A stretch of 64,000 nucleotides of DNA from Turritopsis dohrnii. Lineage: Eukaryota; Cnidaria; Hydrozoa; Anthoathecata; Oceaniidae. Positions 1 to 10,725 of this stretch are shown here, piece after piece. A program made the translations under genes and the position numbers. The notes under the pieces were generated by a model. The model was not told the origin of the DNA, ran no database searches, and saw only the letters and a program-made list of their open reading frames with translations. The stretch is from assembly GCA_027922465.2 (NCBI GenBank), contig BQMF02000100.1:930001-994000 (forward strand). The letters run 5' to 3'. Every line of letters starts with the position of its first letter. Position 1 is the stretch's first letter.

Positions 1-303
1 AGATTTTAAAAACGAAATATCACAGAAACTATAAATAATTATGAAATACTGAAAAGAGCCTTGTTAAACAACTTTTTGAGCTCTATCATATCTGTAAATA
101 TCATTTTGGACGCAGGAATCCTTTAAAGGAATGGGCAAACAACTGATTTTCAGGTTGAAAAAGTGTGGTACTTGTGTACCAAGCGTAAAAAGCAAAGCCA
201 ATTTTGGCTGAAAGTTTTCAGCGAAAATCCCTATAATGCAGCCCATTTAGTATTAATGTCAAGCTGCAGTTTTATTTCAACAAATACTGCAATTTTTTTG
301 TAG
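1..303 (+). other. 3' part of the intron upstream of the left-edge VLIG-like exon
   Basis: Non-coding. It ends in a T-rich tract and a TAG acceptor at 301-303. From about position 120 onward it is clearly similar to the intron at 56917-57182 of the complete copy (shared blocks such as GTGTACCAAGCGTAAAAA and TATAATGCA-CCCATTTAG). This shows that the two loci are duplicates including introns, and that the SNTX/FN3 exons of this copy should lie just left of the window. Confidence 0.75.
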
Positions 304-2610
304 GAGAAACAATCAATTAAAGACATCTTTGATGACAATGCTGCAGATCTTAATTGCATAACCGTAATGGATATCAAATTAGCAATTCATAAAATGCAGA
401 TCATTAAGCAACTGGGTCACTTATCAAAATATCCAGATAACAAAATCAATGCATTGATTGAAAGGCTTCAAAGAATTACAGTTGGTGATACTAACTGCCT
501 GTTTGAAGCACTGTGCTGGATGAAGGATCGGAAGCTACATATTGCTCCACATAACCCACATGACATCCTGATTGCGTTCTTTACATATTTGGATGTTTTA
601 CAGAAAGAAATTGTCAAAAAACAATTTTGGAAGAATCAAATTGCAATTCCATTGGTGTCAAAGTATTACCAAGAAGATGAAAATCCGTCTGACATTTTGT
701 TGGAAAATATGAATGACGTCAATAAACCATTGGTGTCATTTGTTCGTTTTGGTGATTTGGCAATATCAAAATCACAACTGATTAATCTAGTGTTAAGAAA
801 ACACCATGCTATCAACAAGAAAGATGTGTTCTGGAGGAGAAGGGATCATACCATTCCCCATCGCGAATTTGTCGGTTTCATGGAATTGTTCTCAAGTTTC
901 AGTTTTGATTGCATATTTGACGAGAATGATGCAGAAGTAGTTAATTTGAGAGGTGATGCTTTGAAGAATCAGCAAATGTTTAAAGCAATGGCCATCCAAT
1001 CAGATTTGCTGGTAATGATGATATCACCACAAGTTTTATTGAGGACAGATCTTAAATATATTATGGATGATTTGCATGAAGAACTGAAAAGGATGAAGAA
1101 GCAAATTAAAATATTGGTGCTATATGATCTTCAAACAAATCCAGTTGACTTAGAATTGATTTTCAAAGAATTTGAAATGGCTTTTCCAATTGTTAACTAC
1201 CTACAATTGAAAAATAAATCAGTTGTTGACAGAATTCGTGCTATGATCTATAATGGTTTAGTGCAAGAAAGATGTGAAAGAAAACTGTCAAAAAATCAAA
1301 GTGTACAGTTGTCGATGTTCTTACAAAATCTTGGCTATGGCTCAGAGATTTTACACAATAACGCGAAAAAGATTGTTGAAAGTTTAAAGGCGGTAAGTGA
1401 AGAAAGGAAATCATTTTGGTACAGATTATTGCCTTTACGTATGTTCATTTTTGGTACTAACCGTTATGGCGTGTTACAAACACTATCTGAAGAGGAAATA
1501 ACGAAGGAAGGAATGAAAGTATCTGAGCAAGCCACTTCAGTATTGGAGAAGTACTTCCTTGAACCTTTAACTTCTATGAAGACATCTGAAGAATTCCTTC
1601 AATTTCTTTATGCATTCCATGAGTATCTTTCGTGGCTCATCAATGCTGAAGTGGGAGATTTGCAATTGGTGGTGGATGTGATAGATCTAATCTCTGAATG
1701 TGTTAGATTATATGAGGCTTATGCTTCTTTGAATGACGGACCGATTCTAAAGCCACTGAAAGTATTTGTTGAGCGCTTTACAGAAATGCTTTTTGGTGGT
1801 TTAAAAATAAACATATTTGATGACGAAGCTCACAATTTGCATTTGAATTGGATCAACGCTATTTTGAACACTTCACAAAACGTAATAAAGGAAAAGTTAA
1901 AATTGGAAAGTGATCCTAACATTTTGCTTGTTTCATCAATTGATTTCGATGGTAAGTTGGACTCTGTCATTGTAGATGCCATGTTTGGAGCTGGAATTAC
2001 CATATTGCCAATTTGGAAAGATAAATATCTAAGTTTGCGCTTAGTCTTGCTTTCAATTGTTGGGTGTCCTTATCACGCCGTTCTTGTGTTTGAGGCTAGA
2101 GTATCCAAATCTTCAAAAAACAGAAATTACAATAACGATGTCAAAAAAATCATTTCATTCTGTATGGGCGTTTCAGATGTTACAATTCTGAATGTATCAG
2201 AAAAATCCTATGGACAAGCCTCAATCTATATAACTTCTGTTATGAACCTTCTTCCTGACATAAGGAATCGAGAAGTATTGCCAAAAGTTATTGTATGTTG
2301 GAATAGAAGACTTATGGTAAAAAAAGAAGAGTTTACGAAATGTTTTGACAAGTTGAAACAGTCAGATATTGACACTGAAGCACTATTAGATGAATATAAT
2401 ATTCATTTTGTATCTGCTCCTGACAAAAAGAATTTCGAACCAGATTCGTTTGCTCAGTTTTCAGAGGAATTGCTGATACTTAAGTCTTCTGTTTTGATCC
2501 AGAAGAACGAATTTACAATGAAAAACATGGAATTTGCCATCGAAAAGATTACAACAACTTGGGTGGAAGTTAACAGGAGTCCGTATAGGTGTTTTTCTTT
2601 AAAAATGTAG
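304..2610 (+). CDS. VLIG/URGCP-like GTPase-related exon, left-edge copy (partial gene)
   Basis: Last exon of a gene whose 5' part is off the window. The exon opens after the TAG acceptor and reads in phase 0 through the methionine at 367. The N-terminal half carries the VLIG-family region: a helical segment with ALCWMKDRKL, QIAIPL, then LVSFVRFGDLAISKSQ. A degenerate G-domain-like region follows (DSVIVDAMFGAG, CMGVSDVTILNVSEKS). The GxxxxGKS P-loop expected from the family is absent. VLIG-type GTPases of vertebrates are large cytosolic, interferon-linked proteins; the function here is unknown. Compared with the copy at 57183-59528, the reading frame ends early at a TAG within the last ~20 codons. 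Compared with the minus-strand copy it lacks a ~360-residue C-terminal region. No internal stop or frameshift occurs before that. Confidence 0.8.
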   Translation, partial: EKQSIKDIFDDNAADLNCITVMDIKLAIHKMQIIKQLGHLSKYPDNKINALIERLQRITVGDTNCLFEALCWMKDRKLHIAPHNPHDILIAFFTYLDVLQKEIVKKQFWKNQIAIPLVSKYYQEDENPSDILLENMNDVNKPLVSFVRFGDLAISKSQLINLVLRKHHAINKKDVFWRRRDHTIPHREFVGFMELFSSFSFDCIFDENDAEVVNLRGDALKNQQMFKAMAIQSDLLVMMISPQVLLRTDLKYIMDDLHEELKRMKKQIKILVLYDLQTNPVDLELIFKEFEMAFPIVNYLQLKNKSVVDRIRAMIYNGLVQERCERKLSKNQSVQLSMFLQNLGYGSEILHNNAKKIVESLKAVSEERKSFWYRLLPLRMFIFGTNRYGVLQTLSEEEITKEGMKVSEQATSVLEKYFLEPLTSMKTSEEFLQFLYAFHEYLSWLINAEVGDLQLVVDVIDLISECVRLYEAYASLNDGPILKPLKVFVERFTEMLFGGLKINIFDDEAHNLHLNWINAILNTSQNVIKEKLKLESDPNILLVSSIDFDGKLDSVIVDAMFGAGITILPIWKDKYLSLRLVLLSIVGCPYHAVLVFEARVSKSSKNRNYNNDVKKIISFCMGVSDVTILNVSEKSYGQASIYITSVMNLLPDIRNREVLPKVIVCWNRRLMVKKEEFTKCFDKLKQSDIDTEALLDEYNIHFVSAPDKKNFEPDSFAQFSEELLILKSSVLIQKNEFTMKNMEFAIEKITTTWVEVNRSPYRCFSLKM

Positions 2611-4048
2611 TGAACAATTCAGCTTCAGATTCAGACAGTGATAGAAAAGAAACTCTCAACGATCTAGCTCATTCAAGGATATCAGCACTGATTCCTTTGG
2701 TTTTCGTGCACTTACTTTACGAATACATTGGGCAAAACTTTTTTTCTTATTTCAAGACTAATTTTTATTATGTTTTCTTAGTTTAAAAATATTCAAAAAA
2801 TACTGCCACGTATTCATTTGACCTTTTTTCTTCCCATCTTAACCGTCATCTATAGTCAGGCTCTTTGTGTTGTTTTCTTGTCGATTTTAGATTTCAGTAC
2901 CCTTGAGTCATGTAAACAACGCTGGTATACACTTTTGTGAGAACATGTACAAATGTCAAACATACTTTAAAAGAAATGAAAGAAAATAATCACACCTAAA
3001 CAAATATAACCAGCTGTGTTGCAAATTGAATCAGGATAAATAAACTGAAGAAATTGCATGTATTTCTTCATTTCATGTTTGAACAATTGAGGCATGCCGC
3101 AAAAACACAAATCTTGGCACATAATATCAAAATTAACACAGAAATTCATTTCATTAATTTCATTTTAATAAAATATAAAAAAATACATAAAAGTTACGTA
3201 TGGTTAAGGAGGAGTATCATTTGTAAGATCTGTTTGGATCACGGCCGTTGAGTTCTTTTAGGGTATTTGCTGTTCTTATTGCTGCTGTTGATTTCTACTT
3301 CTTTTACTTTTTTTTAAAAAAATAACCATCGGTAAGTTTCAACAAGTACATATTGATAGTTAACCTATATACATGTTTAGCTGATGCTTTTGGAAATTGA
3401 TGACTGAGATCACGGTATGTTCTCATCCTTACGTCTACCGACGAAAATCCTGTCCATAGAAATGGTGCTTAAAAACCAGCATGTTTGTTTTCTTTTATGG
3501 TTATTCTTAGACTTATTATACTTTGTTCAGTCTAAGCCTGGATCGAATGGTTAATATATGCTTGAATTTAGAAATTCGGAGTCTGGAGATGTTTATAAAA
3601 ACATTTTCACTGTAAAAAATTTAAACGAGAGCCTAGAAAATGGAAAGCAATTTATCAACATATTAATATCCAATGCTCTGTCCGTCTTCTGTCTGTCGCG
3701 CAAAATTATGGATATGCACTGTGATAGAGATCACACATAAATTATTTCTTTTCTTATGCGCAATGTCAGTGTGAAGCCATTGCGTTGAGCCTCAAATCGG
3801 AAGCGACGTTTAGAGAAAATCTCGTTAACCAATAAAAAATAAATGACGATCTTTTTTGGATTCTGCGATATTGGCCATGAGGCATCGAAAACATTTGGGC
3901 AAAGTTTCAAACTACGAGATGGTAAAACTTTCCGTTGCCAATGCCTAAATTTTATTTTTCAGGAACATTTTTCTGTAATACAACTTAGGCTGAATGTGGG
4001 CGGCGAGCAACGCCACCTTGGTGTCTAGTTTATTATAAATATTATTTC
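2611..4048. other. 3' flank and intergenic sequence
   Basis: The first ~370 bases are duplicated downstream of the complete gene copy (59529-59985), so the segmental duplication extends past the stop codon. Beyond ~2990 I see AT-rich sequence without a supportable gene; the short open frames here show no recognisable domain. Confidence 0.6.
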
Positions 4049-4330
4049 TTACGGTAGCAGCGAAAACAGATATCGTATTAAAACACCCGTGGACTACTCA
4101 TCCTACTCTCCAGCCGAAATGGCGCTTTAATCTAAGCTTAAGAGTCTGCGAGACTCCACTCATAGCGCTTTATAAAACCGATTAAAGGAGTGCAACCTTC
4201 CAATTTTCGAAGGTTTCACATTTAAAAATAGGTTTTCCTTGATATTTGGTCACTTAATTCATGAAAAAGAAATGGATATTTTAAAAATAGTTTTACATTA
4301 AAATTAGACATTTAGTTACTTTTTACTTAA
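4049..4330 (+). repeat. Dispersed repeat, inverted copy of 62330-62632
   Basis: It starts with ACGGTAGCAGCG, continues through GTATTAAAACACCC, a TTCGAAGGTTT block and TTAGTTACTTTT. The reverse complement of 62330-62632 shows the same order of blocks, with indels (the other copy has an expanded TAC/TCC microsatellite). Probably a non-autonomous transposon remnant; class unknown. Confidence 0.6.
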
Positions 4331-5142
4331 AAATTTTGAAAAAAATAAAATTTTACTGGCGGGAAACGTTATCATGCAACTACCACAATGCAACGGGAAA
4401 AAATCAAATGACCGAATCACGTATCAATGGAATATTGACAAATATCACTCTATTCGCACAAGTTTTTCGAGAAGTGAAAACCATCTTAATGGGAAATATT
4501 TAACTTTATTTTTAATAAGTTGAATATTTGCGAGTCCTTTTTTGTGTGTTTTATTTTATAAACAATTAGTTACTTTTATTAACAAATTAAAGTGTGTGCA
4601 GGGTAACGCTTCATAAAGATAATGAAACACAGCGTGACCTCTAATAGCGATCACTTTTAGGGATTAACTCGAAATGGTCTTTTGAGAGTTTGACTGCACC
4701 GAAACCAAGGTTTGGTATTCGTTGATGGGAGACGATCTCTACGCAGAGGTGGTCGATAGTAGGGGCTATATTGTATTTTATGTAGAGCTGAGGGTTGCAC
4801 TGTCCTGATGTCAGTAGAAATAGAACATTTGGAATATGATCTTGGAAGGAGCAGTTATTTATTATTAGCAAACCGCACAAACAAAGTAAACAAATGATCT
4901 CCCTTGTGGAGATTATCTCACAAGAAAACTGCTGACACAATTTTTCTCGGTCTTATATGTCCATTATCTTTAAACACAAGGAAACCAACAATAACAGATA
5001 TCAATCGGTGTTCAAACCAGAGTTTTTCAAGACACAGTATTACAAAATGATCTCATCTAATACCAACTCCAGTTGTTCAAATATTTAATTTTGAATTTCG
5101 TTAAATTTACACTTCAAGAAATGAAAATCATTAGGACGAGAG
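4331..5142. other. Intergenic, upstream of the beta-helix gene
   Basis: AT-rich, no supportable gene. A 99-codon minus-strand frame at 4641-4940 shows no domain and I do not call it. The promoter of the gene at 5143 should lie here, but I recognise no defined element. Confidence 0.5.
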
Positions 5143-5674
5143 ATGGCGTTCCAGCGAGAGCTATTCTTATTGAATTTTGCAGTCTGTTTCTGCTTCATTC
5201 ATTCCCGTGATTATTTCGTCAGCCAAGCAAAGATTGATGTCAATGACAGGACTGGCACATGGAAAAAGCCCTTTAAAACGATTCAAGATTGCATAAGTGC
5301 TGTTGTCAATCCAGGTATGTAGTCAGTTGTTCAACTTTTTAGTCGAGACTTTGTTCCCACTTGATTTTTAACCACTTGATTCAATTACTTTTTCTATTCT
5401 GACTTCCCTCAACAAGGAGACAAGTGTCGTATACGAAAAGGCGTCTATCACGAACAAATCTCGGTTACCGGTTTGAATGGCAAACCAAACCATCCGATTG
5501 TTATCGAAGGATACAAAAACGAACGACCGGTGTTAGACGGAACTATTGAGATTAAACCAACCACAGAATGGACAAATAAAGGGACTGGTAACATCTACAG
5601 GTCAGTTTTCTCATAGTTATTAATAAGAAAATAAAGTCGTTTGCCGGTTAATTTGCGTTCGCTTGCTAATTTCT

Positions 5675-5710
<36 letters not shown>

Positions 5711-7883
5711 GTCCAAACTTATTAATACTTTTAAAGCACTTCCTTAAAAAAATATGAAAAAAACAACAAAACAAACAAACAAAGAATGGCTGAAATACTA
5801 TGTGTGAAATGTATAATTGCTGGAAAATTGAAAATCTTTATTATACAAAGAAATTTCATAAATAATTATTTGAGGAAATATCTTCAGTATTGTTTTGAGG
5901 AGGTTCAGAAGGTTCCATATTAAATGATCAACAGATAATTCTGTTTTTAAAAAAGAACAGCTTCGATCTTTTTTTTTTGTCGCTGATATATTTATAAATA
6001 AATGATATTAATTTAGAGCAAAGATACCGAACAAAATCTGGCAACTGTTCTGGAATGAGGAACCCATGACAAACGCAAGATGGCCTAATGCCAAATGGTC
6101 CGACAAATCTATATTCAATGGCACAATTTGGCCAGGCTTAGCACCAACGTCAAAGCGCGGTGTAATCGTCAACAAAGGCAACAGCCTCAAGGATACTAAC
6201 ATAGATATGACTGGTGCAATGGCCATTCTCAATATTGGAAGTTTTAACACCTTTGTGGCGAAGGTTAAGAAACACAAAGCTGGTTCTAATCGATTCACAT
6301 TCGAAGATAACTTTGGTGATTACCATTTCAAGGTAGCTCGTTCAAGATACTTTCTGGAAGATAAGTTAGAGCTGTTAGATGCACCTGAAGAATGGTATTT
6401 CGATCAGAAGTCAACAATGTTATATGTTTGGACCAAAGCAGGAGAGAAACCATCACCGTCTTCATTGCGTGGAAAAGTTCAATCGTACGCCATGGAGATT
6501 ACCAACAGCAGTCATCTGATACTGAAAAACATCGATTTCTTTGCAACTGCGTTACGAGCCCAATCCAGTAATTCCAGTTATCGCGTCAATAACATCACAT
6601 TTCACTCGTTGAATTTCAAGTATCACACATATTCGAAGAGAATGTTGGGAGATACAAGCTTGATCGAATGGTTGGATGTAAACGGGATTTACGATAAAAG
6701 GAGGAAAGAAACATGGGGAACATTTACGTTTTTTAATAACACGTTTTACGGATCAGATGGGTTGCCGTTATCGTATCATGGATCAAACGTAACGATTTCG
6801 AACAATTTGTTTGAATACAACGACTTCACTGCCGCCAACATGTTGCGTGTTACTGGTGGACTGGGCACTATCAAATCTGATAGTATCTTTGATGTGTTCT
6901 ATCGGAATACTTTGCGGTACAATGGGGCCAGTGTTGGAATCCGGCCTGGTTTATCCCCCAAAGTTCTACTTAACGACATCACCAAACAATGTTGGGGATT
7001 GATTCAAAACGATGGTGCTGGTGTCCAAGTCCAAACAAAACCTCAATATGGTTGTGTATTGCAACAAAATTGGGTGCATGACCAACCGAAATATGGTCTT
7101 CGTTTTGATGGAGAACCACCTAAGATAGGCACATTTGGGAAAATGTCCAAAAACGTTGTCGGTCGGTGTAATGGAATGATGGTTAAAGGAGATCACCATA
7201 CTGTGTTGAACAACCTGGCTTTTGAAAAGCAAAATGAAAAGGATGACGACAAACAGGGAGCTGGCTGTGCGTTATGCGTTTTGAAATACGTTCGCAAAAA
7301 TCCTGTCAGTATCAACAACCACAGCATTGTGTTAAACAATATAGCCGACGTGGCAAATGGTGGGCAAATAATTGGCAAGAAAGGGCAAACATATCCAATC
7401 GCTGGGGTTATAGTAAAAAATAATATGTTTGGAAAGAAGGTTACTCGCATTCTCAAAGATCCTCATAATTTTGATTATCGACCATTATCGAGTGCTGTTT
7501 CTGTCGGCCCTTACCCATTTGAACAGAACAGGGAAATGTACTGGATACCTGGAAGGCAGTTATACAAAGCAAGCTCCCCAGTCCCCCCTCACCAATCTGA
7601 AACGGTCAAAGCTGCTAATAGAGATGCTCTAATGTGGTTGAATGGCTATTCCTGTAATCATCATAGTGTTTATTTCGGTACAGACGAAAAACAAGTACAA
7701 ACAGCGACATCCGATTCCAAAGAATTCATTGGTAATGTATTCAATGGTGGAAATGTTGCTGATCTTAAAGAAACCGTACTTCCGGGGAAGAAATATTTTT
7801 GGAGAGTTGATGCAATACGCAGTGACGTGGATGGAAATGAAGTGGTTTACAAGGGTGATGTGTGGAATTTTAAAGCTATGTAA
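5143..7883 (+). CDS. Secreted right-handed parallel beta-helix protein (three exons)
   Basis: Exons 5143-5314, 5417-5600 and 6017-7883, with GT..AG borders and phases (1, then 2) that join to 741 codons including the stop. The first methionine starts a hydrophobic signal-peptide-like stretch (LFLLNFAVCFCFIHS). It is followed by the entry motif of pectate-lyase-fold proteins: GTWKKPFKTIQDCI, then GDKCRIRKGVYHEQISV and PIVIEGY-RPVLDGT. The large third exon holds repeated short beta-strand/turn segments rich in Asn (NVTISNNLFEYND, NNITFHSLNF, NHSIVLNNI) typical of PbH1 repeats, plus several N-glycosylation sequons. A C-terminal ~110-residue module (GRQLY onward, ending KYFWRVDAI..GDVWNF) resembles small beta-sandwich tails of such proteins. 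The fold suggests binding or cleavage of extracellular polysaccharide, but I see no assured catalytic residues. Confidence 0.85.
5679..5707 (+). repeat. Poly-T tract (29 T) in intron 2 of the beta-helix gene
   Basis: Uninterrupted run of T between exon 2 and exon 3, too far from the acceptor at 6015-6016 to be its pyrimidine tract. Confidence 0.9.
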
Positions 7884-10071
7884 AATTCATGAACCTGTAA
7901 AGAAATTTTAAGTGACCTTTTTATTGCCTCTTCCTTTAACCTTGGTGCCAGGCTTTGTTTACGTTTTAGGAGATTCAGATGACACACGGTGTTTTTGTTT
8001 TTCATAAAAACTTGAAGGATATAAAAATGATAACAGGAACTTTGAGATCTATTAGAAACTTATGGACCGACTTTTTTTCAGTAACTTCACACATTGATTT
8101 TAGTTATTCTGACTGACAGGGTTGCAGGTCATGGCTTCCTGTTTTGGGTTTTGGATTTCGGTTTTCGTATAACCTGATTGTAATTGAGCCTGTTTTTAAT
8201 CACTTTCTTTCGCAGTGTCTCCATCTAGCAACACTTTTTTAAGCAACATATTGTCACCCAAGTGGTTCAACTATCAAAACTGTGCAGGCTGTCTGGTGTG
8301 CAGACGAAGACAAAATGTCAGTGAAAGATGTTAAAAAAAATTTCTATGTTGAATAAGTCGCGCGCTATTGATAAATTTCAATCCATTTGATTAATCTCCT
8401 CAACTTAAAATGACAAAATAGAATGTGTTAGCTCTGCATTAAAATGAGGGAACGGATATTTTTCATGAAGATTCGCCACATACCATTACACAAAAGAATT
8501 AATAAGATTTTTTTCCGTTAATGATGACTAATCTGATGAAAAATCTACAAAGACACGATAATAGAAGAACTCCCGAGATAATCGAGAAAGTTTCACTGTG
8601 AGTGAAAAAATGACAAAGGATCGGGAACACCAAACAAAGTTTTGAGAAAAAGCGTTAATTTTTTGGTCATAAAAGATTAATTGGGCCTAAATCCTTGCCG
8701 AAATTATCATAGGCGTATTCAAGGCCAGTTAAAAAAGTGGCAAGATAGGTGTTACGTACTGCTTACCTTACTTATTTTTCTTCAAATGGAAGGTTAAGTG
8801 AAAGATCTCTCGTAAGCATAGCTAATGGAAGCAGTACTACAATGGACTGACGTTCTTTCGCACTTCTTTCTCGGTAGTCTGTGGTAATGATATAATACTT
8901 TATTTCTATCCAAAGTTGAAATCGACCAAATTGAAAGCAAATAATTTTTAAAAACAGTCATGATAGTGGTTACTATCATTACTAGTCGCACTAGTAAAAC
9001 CTTGTAAATTACGCATGTGATCAATTGAAAGATATCCAGAAAGAAAAAGAACTATAGGAAAAAGCTTTGAAGTTACTCTCTTGCCATGCTACATTGTTCG
9101 AAATTTCAAAAGATCTTAAAATTTGAATAATGGAGCAAAAGAAAGTAATAGATTCATTATTCACTTTTGCGTAACTTTCTTTGAATTTATAAATAAGGCA
9201 CATGAATGGATCATCTAACATTAATCTGACAATGAAACTTAGTATAATGGGTTGTATTTATTAACCGTCGCTAACCGTCAGAATGATCTATATGCGTTGG
9301 TCAGATTCTTCAGATAACCACGCTATCGAAAAAAGATTGGTAACCACAGAAGCAATTCTTACAGATTAAACTACGAACGATTGACCTATTTTCAAAATCT
9401 TCAACCACTCAGCGGACCTAGAAAGAAACAATCGACCAAGCAGAAACTGTAGAAACTGTGTAAAAAGCCGGTTCACGATTGCCTGCATTTATAGACTGGT
9501 GATGCAAAGCCCACGTTCAACAAAAGAGAAGCAAAAGAGTCGTAACTGTATCCTAGATCATAGTAGGTATTACATTAACATTAAATGACTGCTTCAAAAG
9601 ATTTTTTGATTATGATGTCTAATTCTACATGTTGCGTTATTTACATTTTGATTTTCATAAGTGGAGGTGGAATTTTCTTATGACAAAAAATACAACAAAA
9701 AACAAACTTGTTGAAAATCACTGCGTACTTCACACTTCTATAGAAATACATTCTATTTCGATGAAAATGCGCTTTATCGCAGTGACTTCAACTGAATATA
9801 AAGGACAACAGTGAAGCCGAGTTGTCAAAAAATTCAACCACCGATGCCCTATCAACTATGATATTAACTTTCAAAATATAATTTCCTCTTTCAATGGTTG
9901 ATTCTCGATACAACATGCATTTTCCTGATAAGCAGATACTAAAATGACTGATCAAAACATACGTGAAATGCATACCCCAGGTAAAATGGCATGAGGTAAT
10001 TTCTTCTAGTGGCTTTTCCAAAAAATCTAAGATTGTCCTGTTTCTATGCTACGTGTTCGAAAAAAAATGCC
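7884..10071. other. Intergenic; nothing recognised
   Basis: About 2.2 kb after the beta-helix stop codon. All open frames are under 80 codons, lack recognisable domains and sit in AT-rich sequence. I see no convincing TIR, LTR or RNA gene. Confidence 0.5.
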
Positions 10072-10138
10072 GTAATGCTTCGATTAGACGCCCGGGGCGT
10101 TTATTAAATTTTTCGAATTTTTAGGGGGGCGTCTATTC

Positions 10139-10176
<38 letters not shown>

Positions 10177-10533
10177 CGTCTATTGAATTTTTGTGAAACT
10201 CTTCTTTTTCGAAAATATCAACTAAACATAAACATCGGCAAAAAATATACAAAATTAAACTTCAAGATCATCGTCAATAAAGACAAAGTTTCCAACTGTT
10301 AGTTTAAAATTTAAAAAGAAAAGCGTCTATCGCAAATTTCCATACTTTTATACAAAATGAAAACATTGAGGCTAAAACAATGCAATGTAGTAGTTCTACA
10401 TGCCTTAATTAGTTCGTCTCTAATAAACGCCTCTCTCTAGAGAGGGGCGTCTAATAGAGGGGGCGTCTAATAGAGGGGGGCGTCTAATAGAAGGGGCGTT
10501 TAAAAGAAGGGGGCGTTTAATCGATGCATTACA
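10072..10533. mobile_element. Short TIR element (MITE-like) with long G tract
   Basis: The ends are inverted repeats: GTAATGC-TCGATTA-ACGCCC at 10072-10093 pairs with 10512-10533, 20 of 22 positions matching. The interior has many GGGCGTCTAATAGAGG-type units at 10440-10520 and a near-pure G run at 10141-10176. No coding capacity. No clear target duplication was found, so the superfamily is not assigned. Confidence 0.65.
10141..10176 (+). repeat. Poly-G run of about 36 bases
   Basis: Uninterrupted G run flanked by GGCGTCTATT units on both sides; it could form G-quadruplexes. The exact length may be unreliable, because homopolymers of this size are error-prone in assembly. Confidence 0.85.
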
Positions 10534-10725
10534 GTAGTGGAAAAAATCTTTACAGTCTAGGTCCCATTTAGACAGGATTTTTTCAGCCAACAGCTTAAGG
10601 CGACAAAACAATAGGAATAGATTCGCTAATAGGTTCAGTTGACGTTGAAGTTGACAATTTTCGTCGTATATTCAGCGTAACAAATATCCCTTCAATTGCA
10701 TAGATATTTTTAAAATTCTTGACTT

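Noticed and set aside
2589..2786. Small gene overlapping the end of the left-edge VLIG-like exon
   Set aside because: It is the shifted continuation of the duplicated 3' flank; the right-hand locus shows the same DNA as untranslated.
4641..4940. 99-codon minus-strand gene
   Set aside because: No domain, no similarity to neighbouring families, and frames of this size are expected by chance.
6966..7456. Minus-strand ORFs over the beta-helix exon
   Set aside because: They are antisense shadows of a well-supported exon.
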